DNA of 64,000 nucleotides from Dokdonia sp. (GTDB taxonomy: Bacteria > Bacteroidota > Bacteroidia > Flavobacteriales > Flavobacteriaceae). The position numbers were made by a program, and so were the translations under genes. The notes under the pieces were generated by a model. It had not been told where the DNA came from, searched no databases, and saw only the letters and a program-made list of their open reading frames with translations. The stretch is taken from assembly GCA_020630915.1 (NCBI GenBank), contig JAHDIF010000004.1:1-64000 (forward strand), read 5' to 3'. This document shows, piece by piece, positions 45,285 through 53,194 of the stretch (positions within the stretch are counted from its first letter, which is position 1; each line of letters opens with the position of its first letter).

Positions 45285-46997
45285 CTAATGATTATGAGCT
45301 TTACTCGCTCCACTAGGTATTCTAATATTCTCTACGATTTCCTGTACTTCCTCTGGAGGTTCTGGCGTAAAAAAGTTAACCACAATGGCTACTATAAAGT
45401 TTACGATCATGGCTATACTACCAAATCCTTCTGGAGAAATCCCAAACCACCAATCTTCTTGAAGACCTGATACTGCCTCTTTACCTCCATCAAAAATGCC
45501 AAATTTAAACTTGAGCATATAAAAAATCATTAAAAGAATCCCGACTACCATACCCGAAACCGCTCCTTCTTTATTCATTTTTTTATAAAAAATTCCAAGA
45601 ACAATTGCTGGGAAAAAAGAAGCGGCTGCGAGTCCAAAAGCTAGAGCCACCACCGCAGCGACAAATCCCGGAGGATTAATACCAAAATATCCTGCAATAA
45701 CAACGGCTACAGTTGCGGCTCCTCGAGCTATCCATAACTCCTGCTTCTCATTAATATCTGGTCTAAATGTCTTTTTTATAAGATCGTGCGAGACCGAAGA
45801 CGATATCACTAGTAATAAACCCGCCGCAGTAGAAAGTGCAGCCGCGAGTCCACCTGCAGCAACAAGAGCAATCACCCAGGCTGGAAGATTGGCTATTTCA
45901 GGATTAGCGAGTACCATGATGTCCCGATCTACAGTAAGTTCATTTTCTTTCGCGGAAGCTTTATAGGTAATAACCCCATCTTTATTTTTATCATCAAAGG
46001 TAATGAGCCCGGTCTTCTCCCAGTTAGAAAACCACGCAGGCATACTATCATAAGGTTGCTCACTTACGGTGCTAATTAAATTTGTACGAGCAAATACTGC
46101 CACTGCAGGGGCGGTAGTATATAAAATAGCTATTAATAGGAGTGCAATTCCTGCAGACTTACGAGCATCTCTTACTCGTTTTACTGTAAAAAACCGAACG
46201 ATCACGTGAGGCAATCCGGCTGTCCCCACCATTAAGGCGAGTGTGATCATAAATACATCTATGGTAGATTTTGTTCCATTTGTATATTCTGCAAAGCCTA
46301 ACTCTGTAGAGAGACCGTTAAGTTTGTCTAATAGGTATAGGCCAGAACCATCACTTACGGTACTCCCCATTCCTAACTGAGGGATTGCATTTCCTGTCAT
46401 TTGTATAGAGATAAAAATTGCAGGAACCATAAAAGCAAAAATGAGCACGCAATACTGAGCAACCTGTGTATAAGTGATTCCTTTCATCCCTCCCAGAACT
46501 GCATAAAACAATACAATAGCCATCCCTATAACCACTCCGGTGTTTATATCTACTTCAAGAAAACGTGAGAACACAACACCTACTCCTCGCATTTGTCCAG
46601 CAACATAGGTGAAGGAAACAAGCAACGCACAAATCACTGCTACAACACGAGCTGTTTGAGAATAATAACGATCACCTATAAAATCAGGTACCGTAAACTT
46701 GCCGAACTTTCTCAAATAAGGCGCTAGAAGTAAAGCCAGGAGTACATAACCGCCTGTCCAACCCATTAAGTAAACAGAACCATCATATCCTCCAAAAGAG
46801 ATAATACCCGCCATAGATATAAAAGAAGCAGCACTCATCCAGTCTGCTGCCGTAGCCATTCCATTTGCAAGTGGAGAAACGCCACCGCCAGCTACATAAA
46901 ATTCTTTTGTAGATCCAGCACGTGACCAGATGGCAATACCAATGTAAAGTGCAAATGTTACACCTACCAGTATATAAGTCCAAGTTTGTACAGTCAT
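45285..46997 (-). CDS. actP: sodium:solute symporter, acetate permease-like
   Basis: A 570-residue inner-membrane transporter of the SSS family with about 13 predicted transmembrane helices. Blocks include WSRAGSTKEFYVAGGGVSPL (about 25-44), ADWMSAASFISMAG (about 51-64), GGMKGITYTQVAQYCVLIFA (about 169-188) and SSSVSHDLIKK near 399. ActP proteins couple Na+ to uptake of acetate and similar short acids. The small DUF4212 protein encoded 72 nt upstream is the usual partner subunit, and acs lies downstream, so acetate or a related monocarboxylate is the likely substrate. The gene contains a degenerate palindrome near 45945. Confidence 0.93.
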   Translation of the reverse strand: MTVQTWTYILVGVTFALYIGIAIWSRAGSTKEFYVAGGGVSPLANGMATAADWMSAASFISMAGIISFGGYDGSVYLMGWTGGYVLLALLLAPYLRKFGKFTVPDFIGDRYYSQTARVVAVICALLVSFTYVAGQMRGVGVVFSRFLEVDINTGVVIGMAIVLFYAVLGGMKGITYTQVAQYCVLIFAFMVPAIFISIQMTGNAIPQLGMGSTVSDGSGLYLLDKLNGLSTELGFAEYTNGTKSTIDVFMITLALMVGTAGLPHVIVRFFTVKRVRDARKSAGIALLLIAILYTTAPAVAVFARTNLISTVSEQPYDSMPAWFSNWEKTGLITFDDKNKDGVITYKASAKENELTVDRDIMVLANPEIANLPAWVIALVAAGGLAAALSTAAGLLLVISSSVSHDLIKKTFRPDINEKQELWIARGAATVAVVIAGYFGINPPGFVAAVVALAFGLAAASFFPAIVLGIFYKKMNKEGAVSGMVVGILLMIFYMLKFKFGIFDGGKEAVSGLQEDWWFGISPEGFGSIAMIVNFIVAIVVNFFTPEPPEEVQEIVENIRIPSGASKAHNH

Positions 46998-47049
46998 TTT
47001 TTAACGTAATAAATTAATAGTTGAGTGTAATAATGAGGTTGATAATTAC

Positions 47050-47063
47050 GCTTTCGCGAAAGC
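47050..47063. repeat. palindrome GCTTTCGCGAAAGC, copy 12
   Basis: Perfect copy with C/G extension, in the gap between the DUF4212 gene and actP. Confidence 0.95.
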
Positions 47064-47069
47064 GTACTC

Positions 47070-47330
47070 CTACTCATCATAACCATATTTTTTATCCAGC
47101 TTATTCATGAGAAAGACATAGACAAAAATGAGAATGACAAAGACGTATATAGAGCCCTGCTGTGCAAACCAAAATCCAAGTGGGAAACCTCCTATTTTAA
47201 TAGTATCTAATGCCTCTTTGAAAAGGATACCTGCTCCGTAAGAAACGACAAACCAAATAAGTAAAAGAATAAGAAGATATTTAAGATTCTGGCGCCAGTA
47301 AGCCCGTGCCGAAGGAGAGACTTTTTTCAC
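47070..47330 (-). CDS. DUF4212 protein, small subunit of a sodium symporter
   Basis: An 86-residue membrane protein with two transmembrane helices (about 17-37 and 58-76) and the family pattern YWRQNLKYLLILLLIWFVVS followed by PLGFWFAQQGSIYVFVILIF. DUF4212 proteins are encoded next to SSS transporters of the acetate class and are thought to be a small subunit. It is the first gene of the acetate cluster, 72 nt ahead of actP. Confidence 0.92.
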   Translation of the reverse strand: MKKVSPSARAYWRQNLKYLLILLLIWFVVSYGAGILFKEALDTIKIGGFPLGFWFAQQGSIYVFVILIFVYVFLMNKLDKKYGYDE

Positions 47331-47614
47331 AAAAGTTAAATTAAACAGTTAGTATGCTTCAAATTACAACAAAATTGGGGAATGACATTAAGAGAATTAA
47401 AAACCTATATATCAATATTTTATAATCGTTTACAAACGACTACAAACGTTTGTAAACGATTATAAACGAAAGTAAGTGCTTAAAAGTCGGTTATTATTTG
47501 CAAGTCATCTCATATTTGCACTGTTCAAATGAACAACGATTTTCTCGGGAACAACTCGAGAAAGTATTTAAAACAAGTTGGTAGGCATATCCTACTCAAG
47601 TAAAACACATTAAC
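47331..47614. other. divergent regulatory region between DUF4212/actP and ssb
   Basis: 284 bases with no ORF. It contains the 18-bp inverted repeat with an internal LacI-like palindrome (47421-47464), a GTTCA-AA-TGAAC dyad (47523-47534) and a TTTCTCG/CGAGAAA hairpin (47541-47563). No clear TAnnTTTG box was found; CATATTTG near 47511 is one base off. Confidence 0.6.
47421..47464. promoter_or_regulatory. operator-like array: 18-bp inverted repeat around TACAAACGTTTGTA
   Basis: TATAATCGTTTACAAACG (47421-47438) and its exact reverse complement (47447-47464) are separated by 8 nt. The perfect 14-bp palindrome TACAAACGTTTGTA (47441-47454) overlaps the right arm, and TACAAACG recurs with a 10-bp period (47431 and 47441). 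The AAACGTTT core resembles LacI/PurR-family operators. It could control the acetate genes, ssb, or both. Confidence 0.6.
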
Positions 47615-47953
47615 ATGAACGCTTTAAGAAACAAAGTACAATTAATCGGACGATTAGGACAAGAACCAGAAATCACCACCTTCCCAGATGGAAACAAAAT
47701 GGCCAAATTTTCTATGGCAACAGATGACTCTTACAAAGACAAAAATGGGCAAAAAGTAGAGCGTGCTTACTGGCACAATGTAGTTGTGAGAGGAGGCCTC
47801 GTTAAGGTGGTAGAAAGTTATGTGCAGAAAGGGCAAGAAATCGCCATAGAGGGAAAACTTACCAATCGCTCGTGGGAAGACAAAGACGGCAACAAAAGAT
47901 ATGTTACAGAGATCTTGTGTAATGAACTTCTTATGTTAAGTAAAAACAACTAA
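47615..47953 (+). CDS. ssb: single-stranded DNA-binding protein, short form without acidic tail
   Basis: A 112-residue OB-fold protein with SSB signatures: NKVQLIGRLGQEPE (about 6-19), FSMATDDSYKDKNG (about 32-45), YWHNVVVRGGLVKVVESYVQ (about 53-72) and GQEIAIEGKLTNRSW (about 75). It ends MLSKNN just after the OB fold. Standard SSBs are longer and end in an acidic DDxIPF-like tip that recruits partner proteins, and that tail is absent here. It may be an accessory paralogue, perhaps used in recombination or DNA uptake. A terminator follows, so it is monocistronic, upstream of recQ. Confidence 0.92.
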   Translation: MNALRNKVQLIGRLGQEPEITTFPDGNKMAKFSMATDDSYKDKNGQKVERAYWHNVVVRGGLVKVVESYVQKGQEIAIEGKLTNRSWEDKDGNKRYVTEILCNELLMLSKNN

Positions 47954-47970
47954 TATCTGTAATTACTACA

Positions 47971-48004
47971 AAAGAGACGCCCTTATGAGCGTCTCTTTTT
48001 GTTT
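47971..48004 (+). terminator. terminator of ssb
   Basis: AGAGACGC (47973-47980) and GCGTCTCT (47989-47996) form a perfect 8-bp stem followed by T5. Confidence 0.9.
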
Positions 48005-48025
48005 TGGTATTAATAACTTTGCGAT

Positions 48026-50110
48026 ATGCTCACAACGCCAAGATTACAAGAATTACTCAAAACCCACTTTGGTTACGACCACTTCCGTCCTAATCAAGGT
48101 GAAATTATAAATGCTATTTGCAATGGCGAAGATGCGTTAGTTATTATGCCTACGGGGGGTGGTAAATCTATGTGTTTTCAATTACCCGCTTTGGCATTAG
48201 AAGGAGTTGCTCTTGTGATATCTCCTCTTATCGCCCTTATGAAAGATCAGGTAGACGCACTACGAGCAAATGGCATTAAAGCTGCTTACTACAATAGCAC
48301 ACAACCGCCCGAAGAAACACAGCAAGTACTACAAGACCTAAGTGACAATACATTAGATCTCATCTATGTAGCACCAGAGAGTCTAGCGTTATTAGACAAC
48401 GTTCTTTCTACTACAAAACTAAGTCTCATAGCCGTAGATGAAGCGCACTGCATCTCCTCTTGGGGTCATGATTTTAGACCCGCTTACACACAACTAGGCT
48501 ATCTTAAAAAACGCTTTTTTGACACTCCGCTGGTTGCCCTTACCGCAACTGCAGACAGATCTACACAAGATGATATTGCAGAACAGCTAGGTATAGCTAA
48601 CGCAAAAAAATATATTTCTTCCTTTGATCGCCCCAATCTGTATTTAGATGTGCGCCCTGGTCAAAAACGCAATGAACAAATTCTAGCCTTTCTTGAAAAA
48701 CATCCTTTTGAAAGTGGTATCATATATTGCCTCTCTAGAAAAAGTACTGAAGCACTCGCACTCAAGTTGCAATCTAAGGGGCATACAGCAGCAGCCTATC
48801 ACGCTGGAATGACCACCCAAGAAAGAACCCAAGTACAAGAAGACTTTATAAATGATACGACCCCAATAATATGCGCCACTATTGCCTTTGGGATGGGCAT
48901 AGACAAAAGCAATGTGCGCTGGGTGATCCATTATAATATGCCTAAAAACCTTGAAGGCTACTACCAGGAGATTGGCCGTGCCGGACGGGATGGCCTACCT
49001 GCACATACCCTTCTCTTTTATAGCTATGCAGACACCATACAACTGCGCAAATTTATAGACGGCACGCAAAATGAAACCTACCAAATTGCTAAGCTAGAAC
49101 GCATGCAACAATATGCTGAGGCCTTGAGCTGCCGCCGTAAAGTGTTGATTAACTACTTCGGAGAATTTCTATCCCAAGATTGTGGCAATTGTGACATTTG
49201 CAAGAATGCTCCAGCATATTTTGACGGCACTTTACTAGCCCAGAAAGTTCTTTCGGGTGTCACGCGTCTTAAAGAGCAAGAAGCTATGGGAATGGTAATA
49301 GACGTTCTTAGAGGCTCTCAAAACGCACAGGTGTATGACAAAGGGTATCAGCATATCAAAACATTTGGCGCCGCACGGGATGTAGCTTGGAGAGATCTTC
49401 AGCAATACCTGATCCAAATGATTAATCAAGGATTATTAGAAATACGCTTTCGCGAAAGCGGACGTCTCCTATTAACACCTCTATCTAGAGAAGTATTATT
49501 TGAAGGTAAGCAAATACAATTTGCAAACCTTACCCAGCCCAAAGCTGAACCTATTACTAAAGAACGTAAACCTAAAAAGCCTAAAGGCACGCTCTTTGAA
49601 AAGCTTCGTGAATTACGTGCAGAACTCGCAAGAGAGGCAAACGTACCTGCCTATATTGTATTTTCTGATGCCTCTTTAAAAAATATGGAAGATCAAGAAC
49701 CGCAATCCTTAGAAGAATTTCTGGGTATCCAAGGAGTTGGACAAGCAAAAATGGAGAAGTACGGTGCAGATTTTCTTAAAGTAATTAAAGAACATCTCAA
49801 AACGACCACTGTGCAAAAGTCTGGAAAAACTGTGGAAGAAACTCGTACTCTCATAGAGCAGGGTCTATCGATAGAAGAAATAGCAGAAGCCCGAAACCTT
49901 ACTGTAAGCTCTATTTACAATCACCTTATAAAACTACACGAGAATGGGATGGACATAGATTTTGATAAGTTTATTCAACAAGTTGAAATCCGGCAAATAA
50001 GGACTGCACGTAGTAAAATAGACAATCCAGATAAACTCAAATCGTATTTTGAATACTTTAAAGAAGAGTTTCCTTATTGGAAGATTAAACTGGGCTTGTA
50101 CTTATCGTAG
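48026..50110 (+). CDS. recQ: RecQ family ATP-dependent DNA helicase
   Basis: A 3'-5' DNA helicase of 694 residues. Helicase motifs are NQGEIINAI, MPTGGGKSMCFQLPAL (Walker A, about 43-58), DEAHCISSWGHDFRP (about 139-153) and the arginine-finger block YYQEIGRAGRDGLP (about 312). The zinc site is CRRKVLINYFGE with CGNCDIC (about 372-395), followed by a winged-helix RQC domain. An HRDC domain (about 530-595, IQGVGQAKMEKYG) and a C-terminal helix-turn-helix region (about 605-660, LSIEEIAEARNLTVSSIYNH) complete it. Involved in recombination and fork repair. Palindrome copy 13 is read as RFRES. Confidence 0.96.
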   Translation: MLTTPRLQELLKTHFGYDHFRPNQGEIINAICNGEDALVIMPTGGGKSMCFQLPALALEGVALVISPLIALMKDQVDALRANGIKAAYYNSTQPPEETQQVLQDLSDNTLDLIYVAPESLALLDNVLSTTKLSLIAVDEAHCISSWGHDFRPAYTQLGYLKKRFFDTPLVALTATADRSTQDDIAEQLGIANAKKYISSFDRPNLYLDVRPGQKRNEQILAFLEKHPFESGIIYCLSRKSTEALALKLQSKGHTAAAYHAGMTTQERTQVQEDFINDTTPIICATIAFGMGIDKSNVRWVIHYNMPKNLEGYYQEIGRAGRDGLPAHTLLFYSYADTIQLRKFIDGTQNETYQIAKLERMQQYAEALSCRRKVLINYFGEFLSQDCGNCDICKNAPAYFDGTLLAQKVLSGVTRLKEQEAMGMVIDVLRGSQNAQVYDKGYQHIKTFGAARDVAWRDLQQYLIQMINQGLLEIRFRESGRLLLTPLSREVLFEGKQIQFANLTQPKAEPITKERKPKKPKGTLFEKLRELRAELAREANVPAYIVFSDASLKNMEDQEPQSLEEFLGIQGVGQAKMEKYGADFLKVIKEHLKTTTVQKSGKTVEETRTLIEQGLSIEEIAEARNLTVSSIYNHLIKLHENGMDIDFDKFIQQVEIRQIRTARSKIDNPDKLKSYFEYFKEEFPYWKIKLGLYLS
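49446..49459. repeat. palindrome GCTTTCGCGAAAGC, copy 13
   Basis: Perfect copy with C/G extension inside recQ, read as RFRES. Confidence 0.95.
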
Positions 50111-50198
50111 TCGTAGGTTTTACGATGAAGATAAAATAATTGATGATTAAATTTTAGTCCGAACCAACTCTCCTTTCTTTTTGCTATTTTTAAATCTG

Positions 50199-51641
50199 AT
50201 GAAAAAATTTGCTCGATCAAAAAAATTAGGATTTATTGCTGGTCCATTATTTTGTGTGATCCTTCTATTATTTCGCGGAAGCTTTTTCAATACAGAAATT
50301 GACACCGTAATCGCAATTGCTTCTTGGATGATTATCTGGTGGATTACAGAGGCTGTGTCTATTTCTGTAACCGCTCTTATTCCTCTGGCGCTCTTTCCAT
50401 TAGTAGGCATTGGGTCCATAAGAGATGTAGCTAGTAATTATGCAAACCCTATTGTCTATCTGTTTTTTGGAGGTTTTGTCATTGCACTCGCATTAGAAAA
50501 AGTCCAGCTACATAAGCGTATCGCGCTCTCCATACTAAAAATAACAGGCACTAAAGCTAACGGCATCGTACTAGGTTTTATGATCGCGACGGCATTAATG
50601 AGTATGTGGATTTCTAATACCGCAAGTACTGTGGTCATGCTCCCCATAGCCGTATCTGTTATTAACCTTCTCATAGATGACGCTGACGGCTTTACAAAAA
50701 ACGATCAAAATTTTGCCTTGAGTATTATGCTGGGTATTGCTTTTAGTGCCAATATAGGCGGTATGTCTACCCTTATAGGTACTCCCCCTAATTCTGTCAT
50801 GCTAGCTTTTCTTAATGAGAGTTACAATATAGACATCGGTTTTTTTCAATGGATGCAGATGGGTGTGCCGTTTGCGATTATAATGCTAGCTATTACCTAC
50901 TTTGCTATCACTCGGTTATTTTTCCCCAATGGTCTTGGTAACATAGGGTCTTCTGGTGCTATCATACAACAAGAATTAGATAAATTGGGTAAAATGTCTA
51001 AAGGTGAAAAAACGGTTTTAGTGATTTTCATACTCACCGCGATTGCCTGGATACTCAGAAGCTATCTTAATGCCTTATTACCTAATATATCGCTTACAGA
51101 TACAACCATTGCAGTGATTGCTGCCCTGCTCATGTTTATTGTCCCTTTAGATTTTAAAAATGGTAGTTTTCCTTTAGACTGGAAGGATACCTCTAGACTG
51201 CCTTGGGGAATTCTTATCCTTTTTGGTGGTGGATTAGCGCTAGCATCAGGTTTAAAAGATGCTGGGTTTATACGTATGATAGGAGATTATATTTCTAATC
51301 AAGAAAGCTGGAGTATGTGGCTTGTGACAGCAATCCTCATCTTCTTAATGCTATTTATGACTGAGCTAATGAGTAATGTTGCCTTAGTAACTATACTCGT
51401 GCCGCTCGTTGTGGGTATCGCTATGGGTATGGATGTGCCTATTTTACAAATGGTGATTCCGGTTACACTTGCCTCTAGTTGCGCTTTTATGTTGCCTATG
51501 GCAACGCCACCTAATGCTATTGTTTTTGCTAGTGGTCACGTGCGGGTAGATCAAATGGCGCGCATTGGGATTGTACTTAATTTTATTTCAGTTGGGTTAT
51601 TATTTGTAATAGCCTATTATATTGTGCCCTTACTTTTTTAA
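50199..51641 (+). CDS. SLC13/DASS family sodium:anion symporter
   Basis: An inner-membrane transporter, 480 residues from the ATG at 50199 (a TTG six codons upstream is in frame but overlaps a TATTTTTA promoter-like element). It has about 12 transmembrane helices. Family signatures are WWITEAVSISVTALIPLALF (about 44-63), SNTASTVVMLPIAVSV (about 140) and the sodium/substrate SNT-like block TELMSNVALVTILVPLV (about 393), with ATPPNAIVF near 443. DASS members move dicarboxylates, citrate or sulfate with Na+; the substrate is not predictable here. Its 3' end overlaps the convergent methyltransferase gene by 12 nt. Confidence 0.92.
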   Translation: MKKFARSKKLGFIAGPLFCVILLLFRGSFFNTEIDTVIAIASWMIIWWITEAVSISVTALIPLALFPLVGIGSIRDVASNYANPIVYLFFGGFVIALALEKVQLHKRIALSILKITGTKANGIVLGFMIATALMSMWISNTASTVVMLPIAVSVINLLIDDADGFTKNDQNFALSIMLGIAFSANIGGMSTLIGTPPNSVMLAFLNESYNIDIGFFQWMQMGVPFAIIMLAITYFAITRLFFPNGLGNIGSSGAIIQQELDKLGKMSKGEKTVLVIFILTAIAWILRSYLNALLPNISLTDTTIAVIAALLMFIVPLDFKNGSFPLDWKDTSRLPWGILILFGGGLALASGLKDAGFIRMIGDYISNQESWSMWLVTAILIFLMLFMTELMSNVALVTILVPLVVGIAMGMDVPILQMVIPVTLASSCAFMLPMATPPNAIVFASGHVRVDQMARIGIVLNFISVGLLFVIAYYIVPLLF

Positions 51642-52229
51642 GAAAACCCCAAACAGTTCTTTCCCTAGTCTAGGTAGAATAGAATTATAAGATCGTTCAA
51701 ATAGTTTTGTTTCAAAATAGGGAGAAAAATACGTCAAATACTCCTCACGAGTCCCACCAAAGGGTCTCTTCTCCATATCTCCTGTAAGTGGAAAATCAAA
51801 CCACAATCCTACCAGCTTGCCATATGGTTTGAGTAATTGAGACATTTTTTTTGCATACATCTTTCTATTTTCGGCTAACGGCACGAAGGAACAAAAAAAC
51901 GTCTGCTCTATTATGAGATCATACTGACCCTCGTGTTCAAAAAAATTACCTTGTACTATGTTTGCTTTCGCGAAAGCGGGATTCCGTTTTTTAAAAGCCT
52001 TGAGTGGCTCTTGTGAAATATCCAAAACATGCACGTTTTTAAACCCACGCTCCCACAAATAGCTCGCCTCATACCCGTTACCTGCGCCAGGAATTAAGAT
52101 TTTTACTTCCTTATCTTGGAGTTGATCTATATACTCCTTGAGGGGTCTAGACGGGTTTCCTATGTCCCATCCAGTACGCCTCTCCTGATAGCGTTGCGTC
52201 CAATACGCATTTTCTTTTTTTGAATTCAT
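51630..52229 (-). CDS. TPMT-like SAM-dependent methyltransferase
   Basis: A 199-residue methyltransferase of the thiopurine S-methyltransferase type. The N-terminal block YWTQRYQERRTGWDIGNPSR (about 9-28) and the SAM-binding loop ILIPGAGNGYEASYLW (about 44-59) are clear. VHVLDIS (about 66) and YDLIIEQTFFCSF (about 104) follow, then the C-terminal GGTREEYLTYF. The physiological substrate is unknown; related enzymes methylate thiols, selenium or tellurium compounds. Palindrome copy 14 is read as AFAKA near residue 85. It overlaps the end of the SLC13 gene by 12 nt. Confidence 0.88.
   Translation of the reverse strand: MNSKKENAYWTQRYQERRTGWDIGNPSRPLKEYIDQLQDKEVKILIPGAGNGYEASYLWERGFKNVHVLDISQEPLKAFKKRNPAFAKANIVQGNFFEHEGQYDLIIEQTFFCSFVPLAENRKMYAKKMSQLLKPYGKLVGLWFDFPLTGDMEKRPFGGTREEYLTYFSPYFETKLFERSYNSILPRLGKELFGVFLKK
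51964..51977. repeat. palindrome GCTTTCGCGAAAGC, copy 14
   Basis: Perfect copy inside the methyltransferase gene, read as AFAKA. Confidence 0.95.
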
Positions 52230-52336
52230 TTGTTTCTCCTAAACCTAAAATTACAAATTAAAAGGTTCATTTTCTTTGAACAGTATATACACTTAAAGAT
52301 TATCCAAAAATTAAATCTCGTTTCTCCTATATATAC

Positions 52337-52344
52337 TATTTTTG
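52337..52344 (+). promoter_or_regulatory. -7 box for the small outer-membrane protein
   Basis: TATTTTTG matches TAnnTTTG, 18 nt upstream of the ATG at 52363, which implies a very short leader. Confidence 0.5.
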
Positions 52345-52362
52345 TAATCTAAAATCCATCTT

Positions 52363-52902
52363 ATGAAAGCTATTTTTACACTGGTTGCATTATTCGCTTG
52401 TACAACAATATATGCTCAGGCATATCAAGGACAAGGAGATACAAAATTTCAAGTAGGAGCAAATTTTCAAAGTGAAGGAACGGGTATCACTTCTACACTC
52501 GATTATGGAATAGGAGAAAATATTTCTTTAGGGGTAAAAGGTATTTACTTACTAGGAGTTGAAGATTATAATGAGGGTCTGCCACAAGACGCAAGTGCAT
52601 TTGAGAATCCAGAATTTGGTGATCGCTTTGATCTAAGAGTGCGGTTTAATGCACATTTAGGTAATGTAATTAATATAGACGAGAATTTTGACCTCTATCC
52701 AGGTCTAGACTTAGGACTTAAAAACTTTGGGGGACATCTAGGCGCACGTTATTTCTTTAGTGAAGGTTTTGGAGTGTTTACAGAACTAAACGTCCCTTTT
52801 GCAAACTACACAGCAGACGAAGATTTTAGTATATCAGAATTCCCAAGACAACAATTAAACAATCAGTTTACTATATCCTTTGGAGCGAGTTTTAATTTGT
52901 AG
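52363..52902 (+). CDS. DUF6646-like small outer-membrane beta-barrel protein
   Basis: A 179-residue exported protein with a signal peptide ending TIYAQA (about 20). It consists mostly of alternating beta strands with aromatic girdle residues: GDTKFQVGANFQSEGTGI (about 25-42), ISLGVKGIYLLG, FDLRVRFNAHLG and FGGHLGARYFF. The end, FTISFGASFNL, is a beta-signal-like C-terminus. It fits a small barrel of the DUF6646 type by my recollection of that family; the function is unknown. It is monocistronic with its own -7 box. Confidence 0.75.
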   Translation: MKAIFTLVALFACTTIYAQAYQGQGDTKFQVGANFQSEGTGITSTLDYGIGENISLGVKGIYLLGVEDYNEGLPQDASAFENPEFGDRFDLRVRFNAHLGNVINIDENFDLYPGLDLGLKNFGGHLGARYFFSEGFGVFTELNVPFANYTADEDFSISEFPRQQLNNQFTISFGASFNL

Positions 52903-53083
52903 TAACAGATTACATTTTAAAGAAGATCTGGTTATTCTTTAAGGAAGTTTGAAGAAATACTATTTGGGGCATGCTCTTATCAAGGTTTCAATCCTTCTAA
53001 TCTCTATATCTTGTTAGGTAATAACAGTGGTATTGTGAGCCTACTCAAGAAACTAGTTACCTCTGGCAAAAGCTTAAACTTAT

Positions 53084-53122
53084 AAAACGTCAGGAATTTC
53101 CTAATGTTTTATCTTTTTTTTT
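53084..53122 (+). terminator. possible terminator downstream of the outer-membrane protein
   Basis: AAAACGTCAGGAA and TTCCTAATGTTTT (53084-53110) pair with one wobble and one mismatch, followed by a long T run. It is 180 nt past the stop, so the assignment is tentative. Confidence 0.5.
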
Positions 53123-53123
53123 T

Positions 53124-53137
53124 GCTTTCGCAAAAGC
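53124..53137. repeat. near-copy of the 14-bp palindrome (one mismatch)
   Basis: GCTTTCGCAAAAGC, intergenic, upstream of the haloperoxidase-like gene. Confidence 0.7.
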
Positions 53138-53142
53138 ATAAC

Positions 53143-53173
53143 TTGCACAGAATCATATTAAAAGATAATTTTA
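53143..53173 (+). promoter_or_regulatory. candidate promoter of the haloperoxidase-like gene
   Basis: TTG (53143-53145), then 20 nt, then TAATTTTA (53166-53173), one base off TAnnTTTG, 21 nt upstream of the ATG. Confidence 0.4.
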
Positions 53174-53194
53174 GCCCTACTAAAAATCAATCTA

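Noticed and set aside
50181-50198. TTG start six codons upstream for the SLC13 transporter
   Set aside because: This stretch carries a TATTTTTA promoter-like element, and the ATG at 50199 gives a normal N-terminus.
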